Shown here: piece by piece, positions 16,411 to 25,378 of the stretch | How the letters are laid out: each line of letters starts with the position of its first letter | Position numbering within the stretch: the first letter of the stretch is position 1 | Assembly: GCA_023416995.1 (NCBI GenBank) | Contig: JAEZGI010000027.1 | Span: forward strand, 186,001 to 250,000 | Direction of reading: 5' to 3' | DNA length: 64,000 nt | DNA from: Bacteroidota bacterium | GTDB taxonomy: Bacteria > Bacteroidota > Bacteroidia > Chitinophagales > Chitinophagaceae | Made by a program: the position numbers and the translations under genes | The notes under the pieces: generated by a model | Seen by the model: the letters and a program-made list of their open reading frames with translations, nothing else | Database searches by the model: none | Told to the model about the DNA's origin: nothing

Positions 16411-19400
16411 TTAGCTCAGTGCCCTGAAATCAACCGGTACCAGTTTACTCACTCCCGGTTCCTGCATCGTTACTCCATAGATAACATCCACAGCACTCAT
16501 CGTTTGTTTATTATGGGTAACAATGATGAACTGGCTTTCTTCACTAAACTTGCGGATCATGTTGGTAAACTTACCCACGTTTGCGTCATCCAATGGTGCG
16601 TCAACTTCATCAAGTATACAGAAGGGAGCCGGTTTAATAAGGTAGATCGAGAACAGCAAAGCCGTTGCGGTCAATGTTTTCTCTCCCCCACTTAATTGTG
16701 AGATAGATGAAGGTCTTTTCCCTTTTGGCTTGGCAATGATATCAATGCCGGTTTCAGCAAGATTTTCCGGATTCTCGAGCACCATATCAGCGGTGTCATC
16801 CTCTGTAAACAATGCCTTGAAAACACGCTGGAAGTTTTCACGAACGCGGTTGAAGGTTTCCAGGAACTGTTGGTTCGCAGTTGCTTCCACTTCCTGGATG
16901 GTCTGCAAAAGACTGTCTTTCGCATTTACCAGGTCGTTTTTCTGTTCGAGAATGAACTCGTAACGTTTTTTCATTTCTGTGAAAGCCTCGATTGCAGTAG
17001 GATTGACTTCACCAAGATTTTCGAGCCGTTTTTTCATACGGTCGCTTTTCTCCTGCAGTTCTTCAACCGGCGTATCTCCGGTGCGAGGTTGATCTATAAT
17101 ATCGTCGAGATTGATACGGAATTCAACATTCAGACGCTCTTTCATCCCTGCAAGCTGTAACTTCAGTTCGTTTAGCTTGTCCTTGATCTCGCTTAAAAGG
17201 TGTTCGGTCTGTTCTTTTTCTTTTACCTTATGCCTCAGTTCGCTTTCTTTTTCATTCAACTGGTTACGCTGAATATAGTAAGACTGGTCAGCCTCGTTTA
17301 ATACCTTTTCTTCCTCGTCTTTTGAACGCATCAGGGTTATAAGTTCCTGTTCCGCTACTTCCAGGGCATCGCTGCTTTCAACAATGTTCTCGGCCGTCAG
17401 CTTCAACTGTGAAGCATTGGTTTCAACCTGTTGGGTAAGGTTATTAAGCTGGTTGGTTTTGAACTCCGCTTCCTGCGTCAGCGCATTGATGCGGCTTTGC
17501 TGGCGGGTGACCTGCAGGTTAAATTCATTGTAGCCTGCAAGGGCGGTATTGTACTGGATTTCCGCTGCCCGGTATTCTTCTTCTACCCCTTTCAATGATT
17601 CTTTAACCTGGTTGTATTTATCTACCAGTTCTTTCCATTGACTCCGGGTACCTTCAATAGATGCGCTGGTGGCATCCAGGTTTTGCTGCATTTCTTCGAG
17701 CCTGTTTTGTGCTGTGCTTTGGAGGCCATGAAGACTTTCAATTTTGTTTTGCAGCGAGAAAACCTGGTTGGTGAGCCGGTTGATATCTTCCTGGGCTTGT
17801 TTGATCGCGGTTTCCTTTAACTGTTCGTTATAAGCAATAACCTCGTTATGCCTGTTCTGAATGGCATTTTTTAAACCGCTGACAATCGCTTCCTGTTCGC
17901 TGATATCCTGCTGAAGCTTTTCCAGATTTTTTGCACGACCAATCTTCTTCCCTTCAAACAAACCAACACTTCCGCCGGTGAGTGAGTACTTTCCTTTTAC
18001 ATATTTACCATGCTTTTCAAGTACTACCGAACCATTGCTGTTGTTAAGTGCTTCTTCGTTTTCAGCGATAAAAACATTGCCGAGAAGATGCTTTGCAAGA
18101 TCACGGTATTGCTCATCAACTTCAATGACATCCATCGCAGGAATGGTATGGTCAGGCTGATGTGAAGCTGCTGCTTCTTCACCAAATTTATCGAGGAGGA
18201 AGAAATTGGCTTTTCCTTTTTTGTTGTCATCAAGCAGGTGAACCGCCTGCAGACCTTCCTGCAGGTTGTTGACCACATAATAGTTCAGATAAGGTTCGAG
18301 CACGTTTTCAACGGCGGCCCTGAACTCTTCTTTCACATATATGATGTCTGAAAGAATCGGCGCTTTATGATTCCAGCCGGTATTGTTATGAAGAAACTTG
18401 ATACTTTCCGGATAACCTTCCATTGAATCGATCAGACTTTTCAGGAGGTCGTGCTCATTCTTTTTCGCATCTAGCTTACGGCTTTCTTCGGCCAGTTGCT
18501 GGCGAAGTACTTCCATGTCGCGTTGCGTTTCAAGAATCTGTTCTTTGGTGCGCTCTTGTTGTTCCTGTAACTGTTCAAGATCAACACGGCGTTTTTCCAG
18601 CTCTTCTTCTTTTGTGAGCCGCTCTTCTTCCAATTGTTTTAACTGGCTGTAACGAACTTCTTTTTCCTCCTCCATCTGCTGAATACTGCGTTGCATATTC
18701 TGAATGGAAGTATCGGCAACCGCCACCTTTTTTTCAGCTTCAAATTGGCTGCGTTGTATAGCCGAGTGCTCGCCACGCAGTTGGTCAACGCTGGTTCGCT
18801 TTTCGTCAAATACCCGGCGGTTAGCTTCAACCGTTTCTTTCCGTTCAACCAGTTGTCCCTGCAGATCTTCGAGCTTTCCTACCTCTTCGCCAAGTTGCTG
18901 GCGGGTAAAAACAATACTTTCTTCGAGGCCCTTCAACTGGCCCTCGCTTTTAGTTAAAAATTCCTGGAGACTTGCTTCTTTTTCGCGGAGGAAATTCAGT
19001 CGCTGCGAGGCAAGATTTTTATCATTTTCCTTACTCCGCAATTTTTGGAGCAATTCATTGAACTGGTGTTGCATGGATTGCAGAACACGTTCCTTTTCTA
19101 TGAAGCTCAGTTTCTCCTGTTCAATAGCCGCCTCTTCGGTTGCTACCGCTGCTTCGAGCGCAATCTTTTTGTCGGTCTCTTTTTCAGCCTGTTCATTCAG
19201 ATCGCGATAAGTGAGATTGAAACCCTCAAGTGAAGCTTTGGCCAGTTCTATACTTAACTCGCGATAATCCTTTTTTATCTCGAAATACTTTTCCGCTTTT
19301 TTAGCCTGGTTCTCGAGGCTCTTCAACTGGTTGTTGATCTCAAAAAGCAGATCTTCGATACGTGCAAGATCCTGTTCGGTTGCGTCAAGTTTGGATTTCG

Positions 19401-19929
19401 CTTCTTTTTTACGGGTCTTATAGATAGTGATGCCGGCAGCCTGTTCCAACATGCGGCGGCGGCTGTTGTCTTTGTCTTTGATGATCTCATCCACCATACC
19501 AAGCTCAATGATGGCGTAACTGTCGGTACTTACACCGGTATCCATGAAAAGGTTCTGGATATCCTTCAAACGACATTGCACATCATTCAGACGGTATTCA
19601 CTTTCACCGCTTTTGTAGAATTTGCGGGTCACTGTAACCGTACTGAACTCGGTAGGCAACAGGTTCCGGGTGTTTTCGAAAGTGAGACTAACTTCCGCAA
19701 GTCCGGATGCTGACCGGCTCTTCGAACCGTTGAATACGAGACTTTCCAGGTTTTCGGACCGGAGATGACTGATTTTTTGCTCACCGATCACCCATCGGAT
19801 GCTATCGATAATATTGCTTTTACCGCATCCGTTGGGCCCGATAACACCGGTTATCCCCTCATCAAAATGCAGGGTCGTTTTATCAGCAAAACTCTTGAAT
19901 CCTTTGATTTCTAGGCTCTTTAATCGCAC
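16411..19929 (-). CDS. smc: Chromosome segregation ATPase SMC
   Basis: The 1172-residue protein is the core of the bacterial condensin that organises and segregates the chromosome. The head half-domain shows Walker A GPNGCGKSN at residues 31-39; long coiled coils flank a hinge at about residues 510-660; the C-terminal head has the signature LSGGEKTLTA and Walker B FCILDEVDAPLDDAN. I chose GTG 19929 (RLKSLEIKGFKSFADK follows). The longer frame from ATG 19986 adds 19 residues with no family counterpart, and a good -7 box lies inside that extension, so the longer form could not be translated from that promoter. ScpA and ScpB are not in the window. Confidence 0.96.
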   Translation of the reverse strand: MRLKSLEIKGFKSFADKTTLHFDEGITGVIGPNGCGKSNIIDSIRWVIGEQKISHLRSENLESLVFNGSKSRSASGLAEVSLTFENTRNLLPTEFSTVTVTRKFYKSGESEYRLNDVQCRLKDIQNLFMDTGVSTDSYAIIELGMVDEIIKDKDNSRRRMLEQAAGITIYKTRKKEAKSKLDATEQDLARIEDLLFEINNQLKSLENQAKKAEKYFEIKKDYRELSIELAKASLEGFNLTYRDLNEQAEKETDKKIALEAAVATEEAAIEQEKLSFIEKERVLQSMQHQFNELLQKLRSKENDKNLASQRLNFLREKEASLQEFLTKSEGQLKGLEESIVFTRQQLGEEVGKLEDLQGQLVERKETVEANRRVFDEKRTSVDQLRGEHSAIQRSQFEAEKKVAVADTSIQNMQRSIQQMEEEKEVRYSQLKQLEEERLTKEEELEKRRVDLEQLQEQQERTKEQILETQRDMEVLRQQLAEESRKLDAKKNEHDLLKSLIDSMEGYPESIKFLHNNTGWNHKAPILSDIIYVKEEFRAAVENVLEPYLNYYVVNNLQEGLQAVHLLDDNKKGKANFFLLDKFGEEAAASHQPDHTIPAMDVIEVDEQYRDLAKHLLGNVFIAENEEALNNSNGSVVLEKHGKYVKGKYSLTGGSVGLFEGKKIGRAKNLEKLQQDISEQEAIVSGLKNAIQNRHNEVIAYNEQLKETAIKQAQEDINRLTNQVFSLQNKIESLHGLQSTAQNRLEEMQQNLDATSASIEGTRSQWKELVDKYNQVKESLKGVEEEYRAAEIQYNTALAGYNEFNLQVTRQQSRINALTQEAEFKTNQLNNLTQQVETNASQLKLTAENIVESSDALEVAEQELITLMRSKDEEEKVLNEADQSYYIQRNQLNEKESELRHKVKEKEQTEHLLSEIKDKLNELKLQLAGMKERLNVEFRINLDDIIDQPRTGDTPVEELQEKSDRMKKRLENLGEVNPTAIEAFTEMKKRYEFILEQKNDLVNAKDSLLQTIQEVEATANQQFLETFNRVRENFQRVFKALFTEDDTADMVLENPENLAETGIDIIAKPKGKRPSSISQLSGGEKTLTATALLFSIYLIKPAPFCILDEVDAPLDDANVGKFTNMIRKFSEESQFIIVTHNKQTMSAVDVIYGVTMQEPGVSKLVPVDFRALS

Positions 19930-19952
19930 AGTATCTCGTATTTGTAAGAAGG

Positions 19953-19981
19953 CAAATATAAAAGAACCACCCGTACCGCAA
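19953..19981 (-). promoter_or_regulatory. Candidate smc promoter that fixes the start codon
   Basis: On the minus strand TTG (19981-19979) is followed after 18 bp by TATATTTG (19960-19953). Transcription would begin near 19947, about 18 nt upstream of the GTG at 19929 and downstream of the alternative ATG at 19986. Confidence 0.55.
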
Positions 19982-20049
19982 TGCACGAATTATACACAGA
20001 AGTTGCTGCTTCTGTTGCCACCGCCCGATTTTTCTGGGTTGTCAAATCG

Positions 20050-20079
20050 TTGTGATCCAGTGAGATTGCCCGATATTTG
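20050..20079 (+). promoter_or_regulatory. Candidate promoter of the oxidoreductase gene
   Basis: TTG at 20050-20052 is followed after 19 bp by GATATTTG (20072-20079), one mismatch from TAnnTTTG. Transcription would start about 14 nt before the ATG at 20099. Confidence 0.45.
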
Positions 20080-20098
20080 ACCCTATCAATTAAAATTT

Positions 20099-21097
20099 AT
20101 GCACAATACAGTCAGGTGGGGCATTCTCGGCGCGGGGCGCATTGCCCGAAAACTTGCTTCCGATCTTAAATATGTAGAAGGGGCAAGGCTTTACGCCGTA
20201 GGAGCCAGAACAGAGGAATCCGCTCATGCATTTGCGACAGAGTTCCCGGGCGTGAAAAGCTACAACAGTTATGAGGCCCTTCTTGCTGACCCGGCTGTTG
20301 ATGTTATATATGTTGCTACCCCGCATGGCCTGCACTTTGAGCATGTCATGTTGTGCCTGAAGCACAAAAAAGCAGTATTATGTGAAAAAGCCTTCGCCAT
20401 CAACCAGGCGCAGGCAAAACTGATGATCGCTGAAGCGCGGCGCCAGCAGGTTTTTTTAATGGAAGCGCTGTGGACCAAATTCAACCCTCACTATCTCAAG
20501 GTTAAAGAACTGGTTGATTCAGGAAGCATCGGTAATATCAGATCCATCCTTGTCAATTTTGGGTTCCGGCCGGGCCATCCGGCACCGCAACGGCTGCTTG
20601 ATCCTGCACTGGGTGGCGGAACCTTGCTGGACATCGGTATTTATAATTTGTTTATCGCCCTTGCTTTCCTGGGCCGCCCGGACGTAGTTGAAGCAAGCGC
20701 CAGCCTGACAAAAGACAATATCGACACGCAATGTTCCATCTTACTGAAGTATCCCGGCGGCACGATGGCCCAACTTTTCAGTTCTTTTGAAAGTGATCTT
20801 GCAACCGAAGCCGATATCGCAGGCGATAAAGGAAGAATCAGGCTCGGCAACCGTTTTTATGCCCCGGATACCACAATTGAAGTTTTTGACGGAAAACCCG
20901 ATTCGCGCCAGGAGGTCCCATTTCATAAAGAACCGGGGTATGGTTATCAATACCAGGCAAGACATGTTCAGGACTGCCTGGAGAAGGGGCTGACAGAAAG
21001 CCCCGTGATGAGTTTTGCCGACACATTACTCCTGATGGAGACCATGGACCGGGTTCGCGAAGCTGCGGGGATCATCTACCCGCACGACAAAGCCTAG
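20099..21097 (+). CDS. Gfo/Idh/MocA-family oxidoreductase
   Basis: The 332-residue protein has an N-terminal Rossmann fold with the dinucleotide motif WGILGAGRIARKLA (residues 7-20) and the family signature CEKAFAINQAQAKLMI (around residue 95), where Lys is the conserved catalytic-region residue (EKxxA). The C-terminal alpha/beta domain contains FNPHYLKVKELVDSGSIGNIRSI, typical of the dihydrodiol dehydrogenase / trans-1,2-dihydrobenzene-1,2-diol dehydrogenase-like branch. The substrate, probably a sugar or cyclic polyol, cannot be read from the sequence. No signal peptide. Its stop codon overlaps that of the convergent lipoprotein gene in a shared CTAG. Confidence 0.88.
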   Translation: MHNTVRWGILGAGRIARKLASDLKYVEGARLYAVGARTEESAHAFATEFPGVKSYNSYEALLADPAVDVIYVATPHGLHFEHVMLCLKHKKAVLCEKAFAINQAQAKLMIAEARRQQVFLMEALWTKFNPHYLKVKELVDSGSIGNIRSILVNFGFRPGHPAPQRLLDPALGGGTLLDIGIYNLFIALAFLGRPDVVEASASLTKDNIDTQCSILLKYPGGTMAQLFSSFESDLATEADIAGDKGRIRLGNRFYAPDTTIEVFDGKPDSRQEVPFHKEPGYGYQYQARHVQDCLEKGLTESPVMSFADTLLLMETMDRVREAAGIIYPHDKA

Positions 21098-21558
21098 TTA
21101 CCAATGAAACCGGTGCAAAGCACACTGTCCATCCTCGACTCGCTGAGGTAAACGCGGATCACCATGGCTTGTGACAGTACCTTATCATAGGTAACCGAGC
21201 CAAAATTCCCCGTAGTTTCAACAGCCTGGCGAATATTTTTAGTTTCACCGATAACTGCTCCACCCGTGCCCTGGATATTCACCAGCCGCAACGCAATGTT
21301 GCTGTTGGAAAACTGGTCGTTGTTATAGATATTCATCACGTGCACCGAATCCCTGATCGAGCGGTTTAGTTTAACGGTTACATTAAATGAGCTGTCTGCA
21401 TTTTCTGCAATAAAAACGGTACCGCCGATGCCGTTGGTTACCGCAGGGTTTAAAGGATACTGCTCGTTCCTGAGCTTGACGGTATCGTCTTTAGAGCAGC
21501 CGGTAATCACCACAAACGCCGTCGCGATAAGCGCGGACATAATTCTCCACTGTTTCAT
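21094..21558 (-). CDS. Small lipoprotein of unknown function
   Basis: The 154-residue protein has a type II signal ending FVVITGC with the lipidated cysteine at residue 21, followed by SKDD. The mature part is beta-rich (GGTVFIAENADSSFNVTVKLNRSI, then DSVHVMNIYNN) and loosely resembles a small CHRD-like sandwich, but I cannot assign a family. It ends convergently in the oxidoreductase gene, sharing the four bases CTAG so that each strand's stop codon uses them. It lies 96 bp downstream of the hexosaminidase gene on the same strand and could be its distal partner. Confidence 0.7.
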   Translation of the reverse strand: MKQWRIMSALIATAFVVITGCSKDDTVKLRNEQYPLNPAVTNGIGGTVFIAENADSSFNVTVKLNRSIRDSVHVMNIYNNDQFSNSNIALRLVNIQGTGGAVIGETKNIRQAVETTGNFGSVTYDKVLSQAMVIRVYLSESRMDSVLCTGFIGN

Positions 21559-21654
21559 GTCAATAAATATTGAGTCAGAATGGTTGTATTCTGATGCAGG
21601 ATTGACATCCGATGCTCAATAACCGTTGCATGGCTGGTTTTTGTAAACCGCACC

Positions 21655-23565
21655 CTATTTTTTAGGCACCCGTTTTTGCAGCTCCGAAACCGGGAAATGA
21701 ATATCACGACCCAGTTTTTTCCCATTCCGGTACGAAACGACCTTCATGTTTAAAGCGTCTTTGGGAACAACCAATGCTTTGTTGTATTTGGGATAGAACT
21801 GGTCAGGGAAAGAGTTGTCAAAACTATAATGAATGTCAATTCCGGGAACCTCGGTTGTCATTTCGACTACCAATCTCCCCTCGCTGTTTTTCGTTACCTT
21901 AAAAATGGGTTCATACATGCTGGGGGCATATTTCATTTCTGCAACATCAAAACGTTCGAAATGTTTTTCTACCCTGTTTATGAATTTCTCCCAGTTCTTA
22001 GCAGCCGGTTCTGACCACAACGATTCGGTAACGGCAAAAGTTCTTGGCCAGGCCATATACTGAAGATGTCGTGTATTATAAACCTGCTCTGTCCAGAGAT
22101 TTGCCTGTCCGCCTTTAATAAATTTGGGGTCCACACCTTCGGGCACGGGTTCGAATTCATACGATTTTTTAAGGCGAACCGAAGAATACACAGGTGGCTC
22201 AATAATGGCGTCACCCTGCATAAGATCAACATAAACATGCGTTGAAGGCGTCATCACTACTTCATGACCGAGTTTTGCAGCTGCGATACCGCCTTTCATC
22301 CCGCGCCAGCTCATAACGGCCGCACCTTTTGCAAGTCCGCCCTGAAGTATTTCATCCCAGCCTATTACCTTTTTGCCTTTATCCTGTATGATCTTTGCAA
22401 CACGGCGCGAAAAGTAAGATTGCACTTCATGCATATTTTTCAACCCTTCTTTTTTCATCAGCGCCTTTATTTCAGGACTCTTTTCCCAAAAGTTCGTGGC
22501 ACATTCATCGCCGCCCATATGAATGTATTCAAAGGGAAAGAGTTCGGCTACTTCAGTAAAAACTTTATCGAGGTACTGATAAGTTTTTTCGTTTGCAGGT
22601 GAAATAGTATTATCAATGAGACCGTAAAACCCCTTGCTGGTCCACTCCATAAATTTTTCACCTGAATTCACTTCATATTTACCTGGCGTTGGAGATACTT
22701 CCGGATAGGCCGCCACAAAGGCCATGCTATGACCCGGTACATCAATTTCGGGAAGAATGTTTACAAAACGATCAGAAGCATACTTCACTAACTCACGGAT
22801 ATCATCATGCGTAAAAAAGCCTCCATAGGTTTTTGGCTCACCCGGGGCAGGTTTTGAAAGACGGTTGAACCAACCGGTTTTATCTACGCGCCATGCACCT
22901 ACCTCTGTTAGTTTTGGCAGGGCTTTGATTTCGAGTCTCCAGCCCTGGTCATCGGTTAAGTGGAAATGAAGGAGGTTAAACTTATACTTCACCATATCAT
23001 CGATGAACTGTTTTACCTGCGACTTATCAAAAAAGTGACGCGACACATCAAGCATCATCCCTCTCCACCCAAAACGCGGATAATCGGTTATGGAAACAAA
23101 AGGCACGGCCCATTCCATATTGTTAACCCTGCTTTTGCTTTCTATTTTTTTAGGCATTAATTGAAACAAAGTCTGTAACCCATAAAATGCACCAGCGGGG
23201 TGGTTAGACTGTATTACAACACCATTTGCGGATGCATCAAGTTTGTAACCTTCATTACCAAGCGTGGCATCGGTTACCAAACCAATCCGGATCCCCGCTT
23301 CGGTTGTGCCTGTCTGTGATCCTTCCGACAATTTGAACTTCATTCCGGAAGCACGTTCAATTTTTTCCACCAACATGGCAGCCACCCGTTTAATCTCAGG
23401 CTGATCAGCGGGCAAAGAAACCGTCATCCCATCCCTGAGTATGAAGTTGCCTGCACTCTGTTCAATCTTCACGGGTTGCGGGATAATGGCAATTTCGGTT
23501 GAGGTTTGTCCATATATTAATACAGACAAACATATCATACATACAAGGACTAAGTGTTTTTTCAT
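21655..23565 (-). CDS. Secreted beta-N-acetylhexosaminidase (GH20)
   Basis: The 636-residue enzyme has a signal peptide (KKHLVLVCMICLSVLIYG), a GH20b-type N-terminal domain (about residues 24-155) and the GH20 barrel. The catalytic pair is Asp353-Glu354 in HMGGDECATNFW; the substrate-binding motifs GMMLDVSRHFF, HFHLTDDQGWRLE and PEIDVPGHS are all present. It would remove terminal N-acetylglucosamine or N-acetylgalactosamine from chitin fragments, glycans or muropeptides in the periplasm or at the surface. A small C-terminal domain with DIHYSFDNSFPDQFYPKYNK resembles the chitobiase C-terminal type. Upstream lies a divergent universal stress protein gene. Confidence 0.94.
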   Translation of the reverse strand: MKKHLVLVCMICLSVLIYGQTSTEIAIIPQPVKIEQSAGNFILRDGMTVSLPADQPEIKRVAAMLVEKIERASGMKFKLSEGSQTGTTEAGIRIGLVTDATLGNEGYKLDASANGVVIQSNHPAGAFYGLQTLFQLMPKKIESKSRVNNMEWAVPFVSITDYPRFGWRGMMLDVSRHFFDKSQVKQFIDDMVKYKFNLLHFHLTDDQGWRLEIKALPKLTEVGAWRVDKTGWFNRLSKPAPGEPKTYGGFFTHDDIRELVKYASDRFVNILPEIDVPGHSMAFVAAYPEVSPTPGKYEVNSGEKFMEWTSKGFYGLIDNTISPANEKTYQYLDKVFTEVAELFPFEYIHMGGDECATNFWEKSPEIKALMKKEGLKNMHEVQSYFSRRVAKIIQDKGKKVIGWDEILQGGLAKGAAVMSWRGMKGGIAAAKLGHEVVMTPSTHVYVDLMQGDAIIEPPVYSSVRLKKSYEFEPVPEGVDPKFIKGGQANLWTEQVYNTRHLQYMAWPRTFAVTESLWSEPAAKNWEKFINRVEKHFERFDVAEMKYAPSMYEPIFKVTKNSEGRLVVEMTTEVPGIDIHYSFDNSFPDQFYPKYNKALVVPKDALNMKVVSYRNGKKLGRDIHFPVSELQKRVPKK

Positions 23566-23701
23566 ATAACCTGGTTGAACCTTCTTGTGGTGTTTGTAAA
23601 ATAACGAATAAATCAGCCTACAGTATTTTTAGCCTTACAATTTTCACCAGAGTAAATTGATTTGAAGGCTAATTTGTATCTTTCACTAAACTACATGCGC
23701 A

Positions 23702-24529
23702 ATGAAAAAATTCCTAGTTCCTACTGATTTTTCAGACACAGCAAAAAATGCAGCCAGATTCGCGGTGCAGGCAACAGCTCATATTCCAGGCGCCGTTGTT
23801 ATCCTGTATCATGTTTATGACAAAATTGTTGGTGGTTCAGACAGTTCACCGCTAACCGTGGATGACAATGACAAAAAGATCGTACTCAATGCAGCACTTG
23901 AGAATTTAAAAGGTGATCTTCAACAATTATCTTCTGTAACCATTGAGTTTGATGCAGAAGAAGGCGGATCATTGATTGAGAGACTTAAAAGATACGTTCG
24001 CCATAATGCGGTTGACATGGTAATCATGGGTATTACCGGTGCAACAAGACTTGAGCAGATATTTATGGGTAGCAACTCACTGAATATGGTTCGTGAAGCG
24101 GTTTGCCCGGTGATGATTGTACCTCCGAATGCGACCTACAAACAAATAAAAAATGTGATGTTCGCAAGTGACTTCAAAAACGTTGATTCCACAACTCCGA
24201 AAGCACAATTAAAAGCGGTGCTGGATGTATTTAAACCAGATCTTCATATTGTGAATGTAGATGATGAACATTATGTTGAATTAACAGAAGAGTTCAAGGT
24301 TGAACGTAACAAACTCGAAAAGATCTTTGCCGATTATAACCCGCAGTTTTACTTTATAAGGTTTTATGATTTCCTGGATGCAATCAGCAGTTTCACTGCA
24401 GACAAAAATATAGATGTGATCCTTACTGTTCCCCGCAAACATGGTTTTCTCACGAACCTGTTCAAAACAAGTCATACCAAAAAACTTGCTTATCACAGCC
24501 ACGTTCCGATCGTGGCGGTACACGAATAA
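23702..24529 (+). CDS. Tandem universal stress protein
   Basis: The 275-residue protein joins two UspA domains, about residues 1-142 and 148-275. The first opens KKFLVPTDFSDTAKNAARFAV and carries the nucleotide-binding pattern VIMGITGATRLEQIFMGSNSLNMV before CPVMIVP. The second (KNVMFASDFKNVDSTT) is more divergent: its C-terminal segment, LTVPRKHGFLTNLFKTSHTKKLAYHSHVPIVAV, keeps the general layout but lacks the GxxG motif. One active and one degenerate ATP site is common in this group. Cytosolic; partner unknown. A TATCTTTC near -7 box lies at 23677-23684. A perfect hairpin directly after the gene terminates it. Confidence 0.88.
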   Translation: MKKFLVPTDFSDTAKNAARFAVQATAHIPGAVVILYHVYDKIVGGSDSSPLTVDDNDKKIVLNAALENLKGDLQQLSSVTIEFDAEEGGSLIERLKRYVRHNAVDMVIMGITGATRLEQIFMGSNSLNMVREAVCPVMIVPPNATYKQIKNVMFASDFKNVDSTTPKAQLKAVLDVFKPDLHIVNVDDEHYVELTEEFKVERNKLEKIFADYNPQFYFIRFYDFLDAISSFTADKNIDVILTVPRKHGFLTNLFKTSHTKKLAYHSHVPIVAVHE

Positions 24530-24579
24530 ATCATACAATAAATAAGGCCCTTCACCAGGGCCTTATTTATTGTATGATT
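24529..24579. terminator. Perfect 23-bp bidirectional terminator
   Basis: Arms 24529-24551 and 24557-24579 are perfectly complementary with a 5-nt loop (TCACC). The core is AAGGCCCT/AGGGCCTT, flanked by A/T-rich arms that provide U-tracts in both directions. It separates the universal stress protein gene from the convergent fasciclin gene and starts at the last base of the former's stop codon. Confidence 0.9.
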
Positions 24580-24616
24580 AAACCAGCAACCATGGTTGCC
24601 GGATTATAATTAAAGT

Positions 24617-25207
24617 TTAGCGCGGCAAAACCACTTTGTCAACGATATGGATGGTTCCATTGCTGCCCTTGATATCGGCCATAGTAATAAAACATGCGTT
24701 GTTGCCATCATCTGTCAACCTGATGCGGTTATCTTCTATTGTTGCTATTAACCGGTTGCCACTTAATGTTGTAAATACAGCGCGCCCTTTCGCTGCTTTT
24801 ATAGCTTCCTTTAATGAGGCACTGGTATGTACCCCTTCCAGTATATGATAGGAAATAATTTTATTCAGGATGGGAGCGTTTTCCGGTTTCATCAATTGCT
24901 CCACCAGACCGGGAGGAAGTTTTGAAAAAGCGGAATTGGTGGGGGCAAAGATCGTTACGGCTGTTTTACTGCGAAGATCCGATTCCATTCCACAAGCCTT
25001 GATAGCATCTACCATCATGGCGTTTTGATTCATGCCTGCGGCCAGTGTAAGCACATCTCTGGTGCCGCCTGACGCCGGAGGTACATAAACAACAGGAGGT
25101 CCGTTATCCGGATATGTTATTGGGTTTGCTTCCTGGGCTTCTATTTTTGTGGACGTTGCTCCTATAATAGCAATCGTAAAATATATTGGCAGCGTTCTGA
25201 TAAACAT
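24617..25207 (-). CDS. Secreted fasciclin-domain protein
   Basis: The 196-residue protein has a signal peptide (FIRTLPIYFTIAIIGATSTKIEA) and one fasciclin domain (about residues 55-196). The two family motifs are present: TAVTIFAPTNSAFSKLPPG near the start, and the C-terminal ADIKGSNGTIHIVDKVVLPR. Fasciclin domains mediate adhesion or binding outside the cell or in the periplasm. The short segment before the domain is proline- and glycine-rich (PPVVYVPPASGG), a linker. The upstream interval 25208-25378 contains no further gene or clear promoter. Confidence 0.9.
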   Translation of the reverse strand: MFIRTLPIYFTIAIIGATSTKIEAQEANPITYPDNGPPVVYVPPASGGTRDVLTLAAGMNQNAMMVDAIKACGMESDLRSKTAVTIFAPTNSAFSKLPPGLVEQLMKPENAPILNKIISYHILEGVHTSASLKEAIKAAKGRAVFTTLSGNRLIATIEDNRIRLTDDGNNACFITMADIKGSNGTIHIVDKVVLPR

Positions 25208-25378
25208 AAGTCCGTTTTAGTTAAGGAGAGTCCACAATAATGCCAATTCTGATTTAAGGCACATCATCCGGTAGCTCCATTAGCAATATAACGTTTATCA
25301 GGTAGAAATAGCATTTTTGGGGATATCTTTAAAATCCGCCTAATAAGCTGTTTCTCAACCAAAAGAAATGATGGAAAC

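Noticed and set aside
18704..19210. 168-codon Ser/Arg-rich open frame on the plus strand
   Set aside because: Antisense to the coiled-coil region of smc; the composition follows from reading coiled-coil codons backwards.
19930..19986. Longer SMC start at ATG 19986
   Set aside because: Adds 19 residues without family counterpart, and the candidate promoter box lies inside it.
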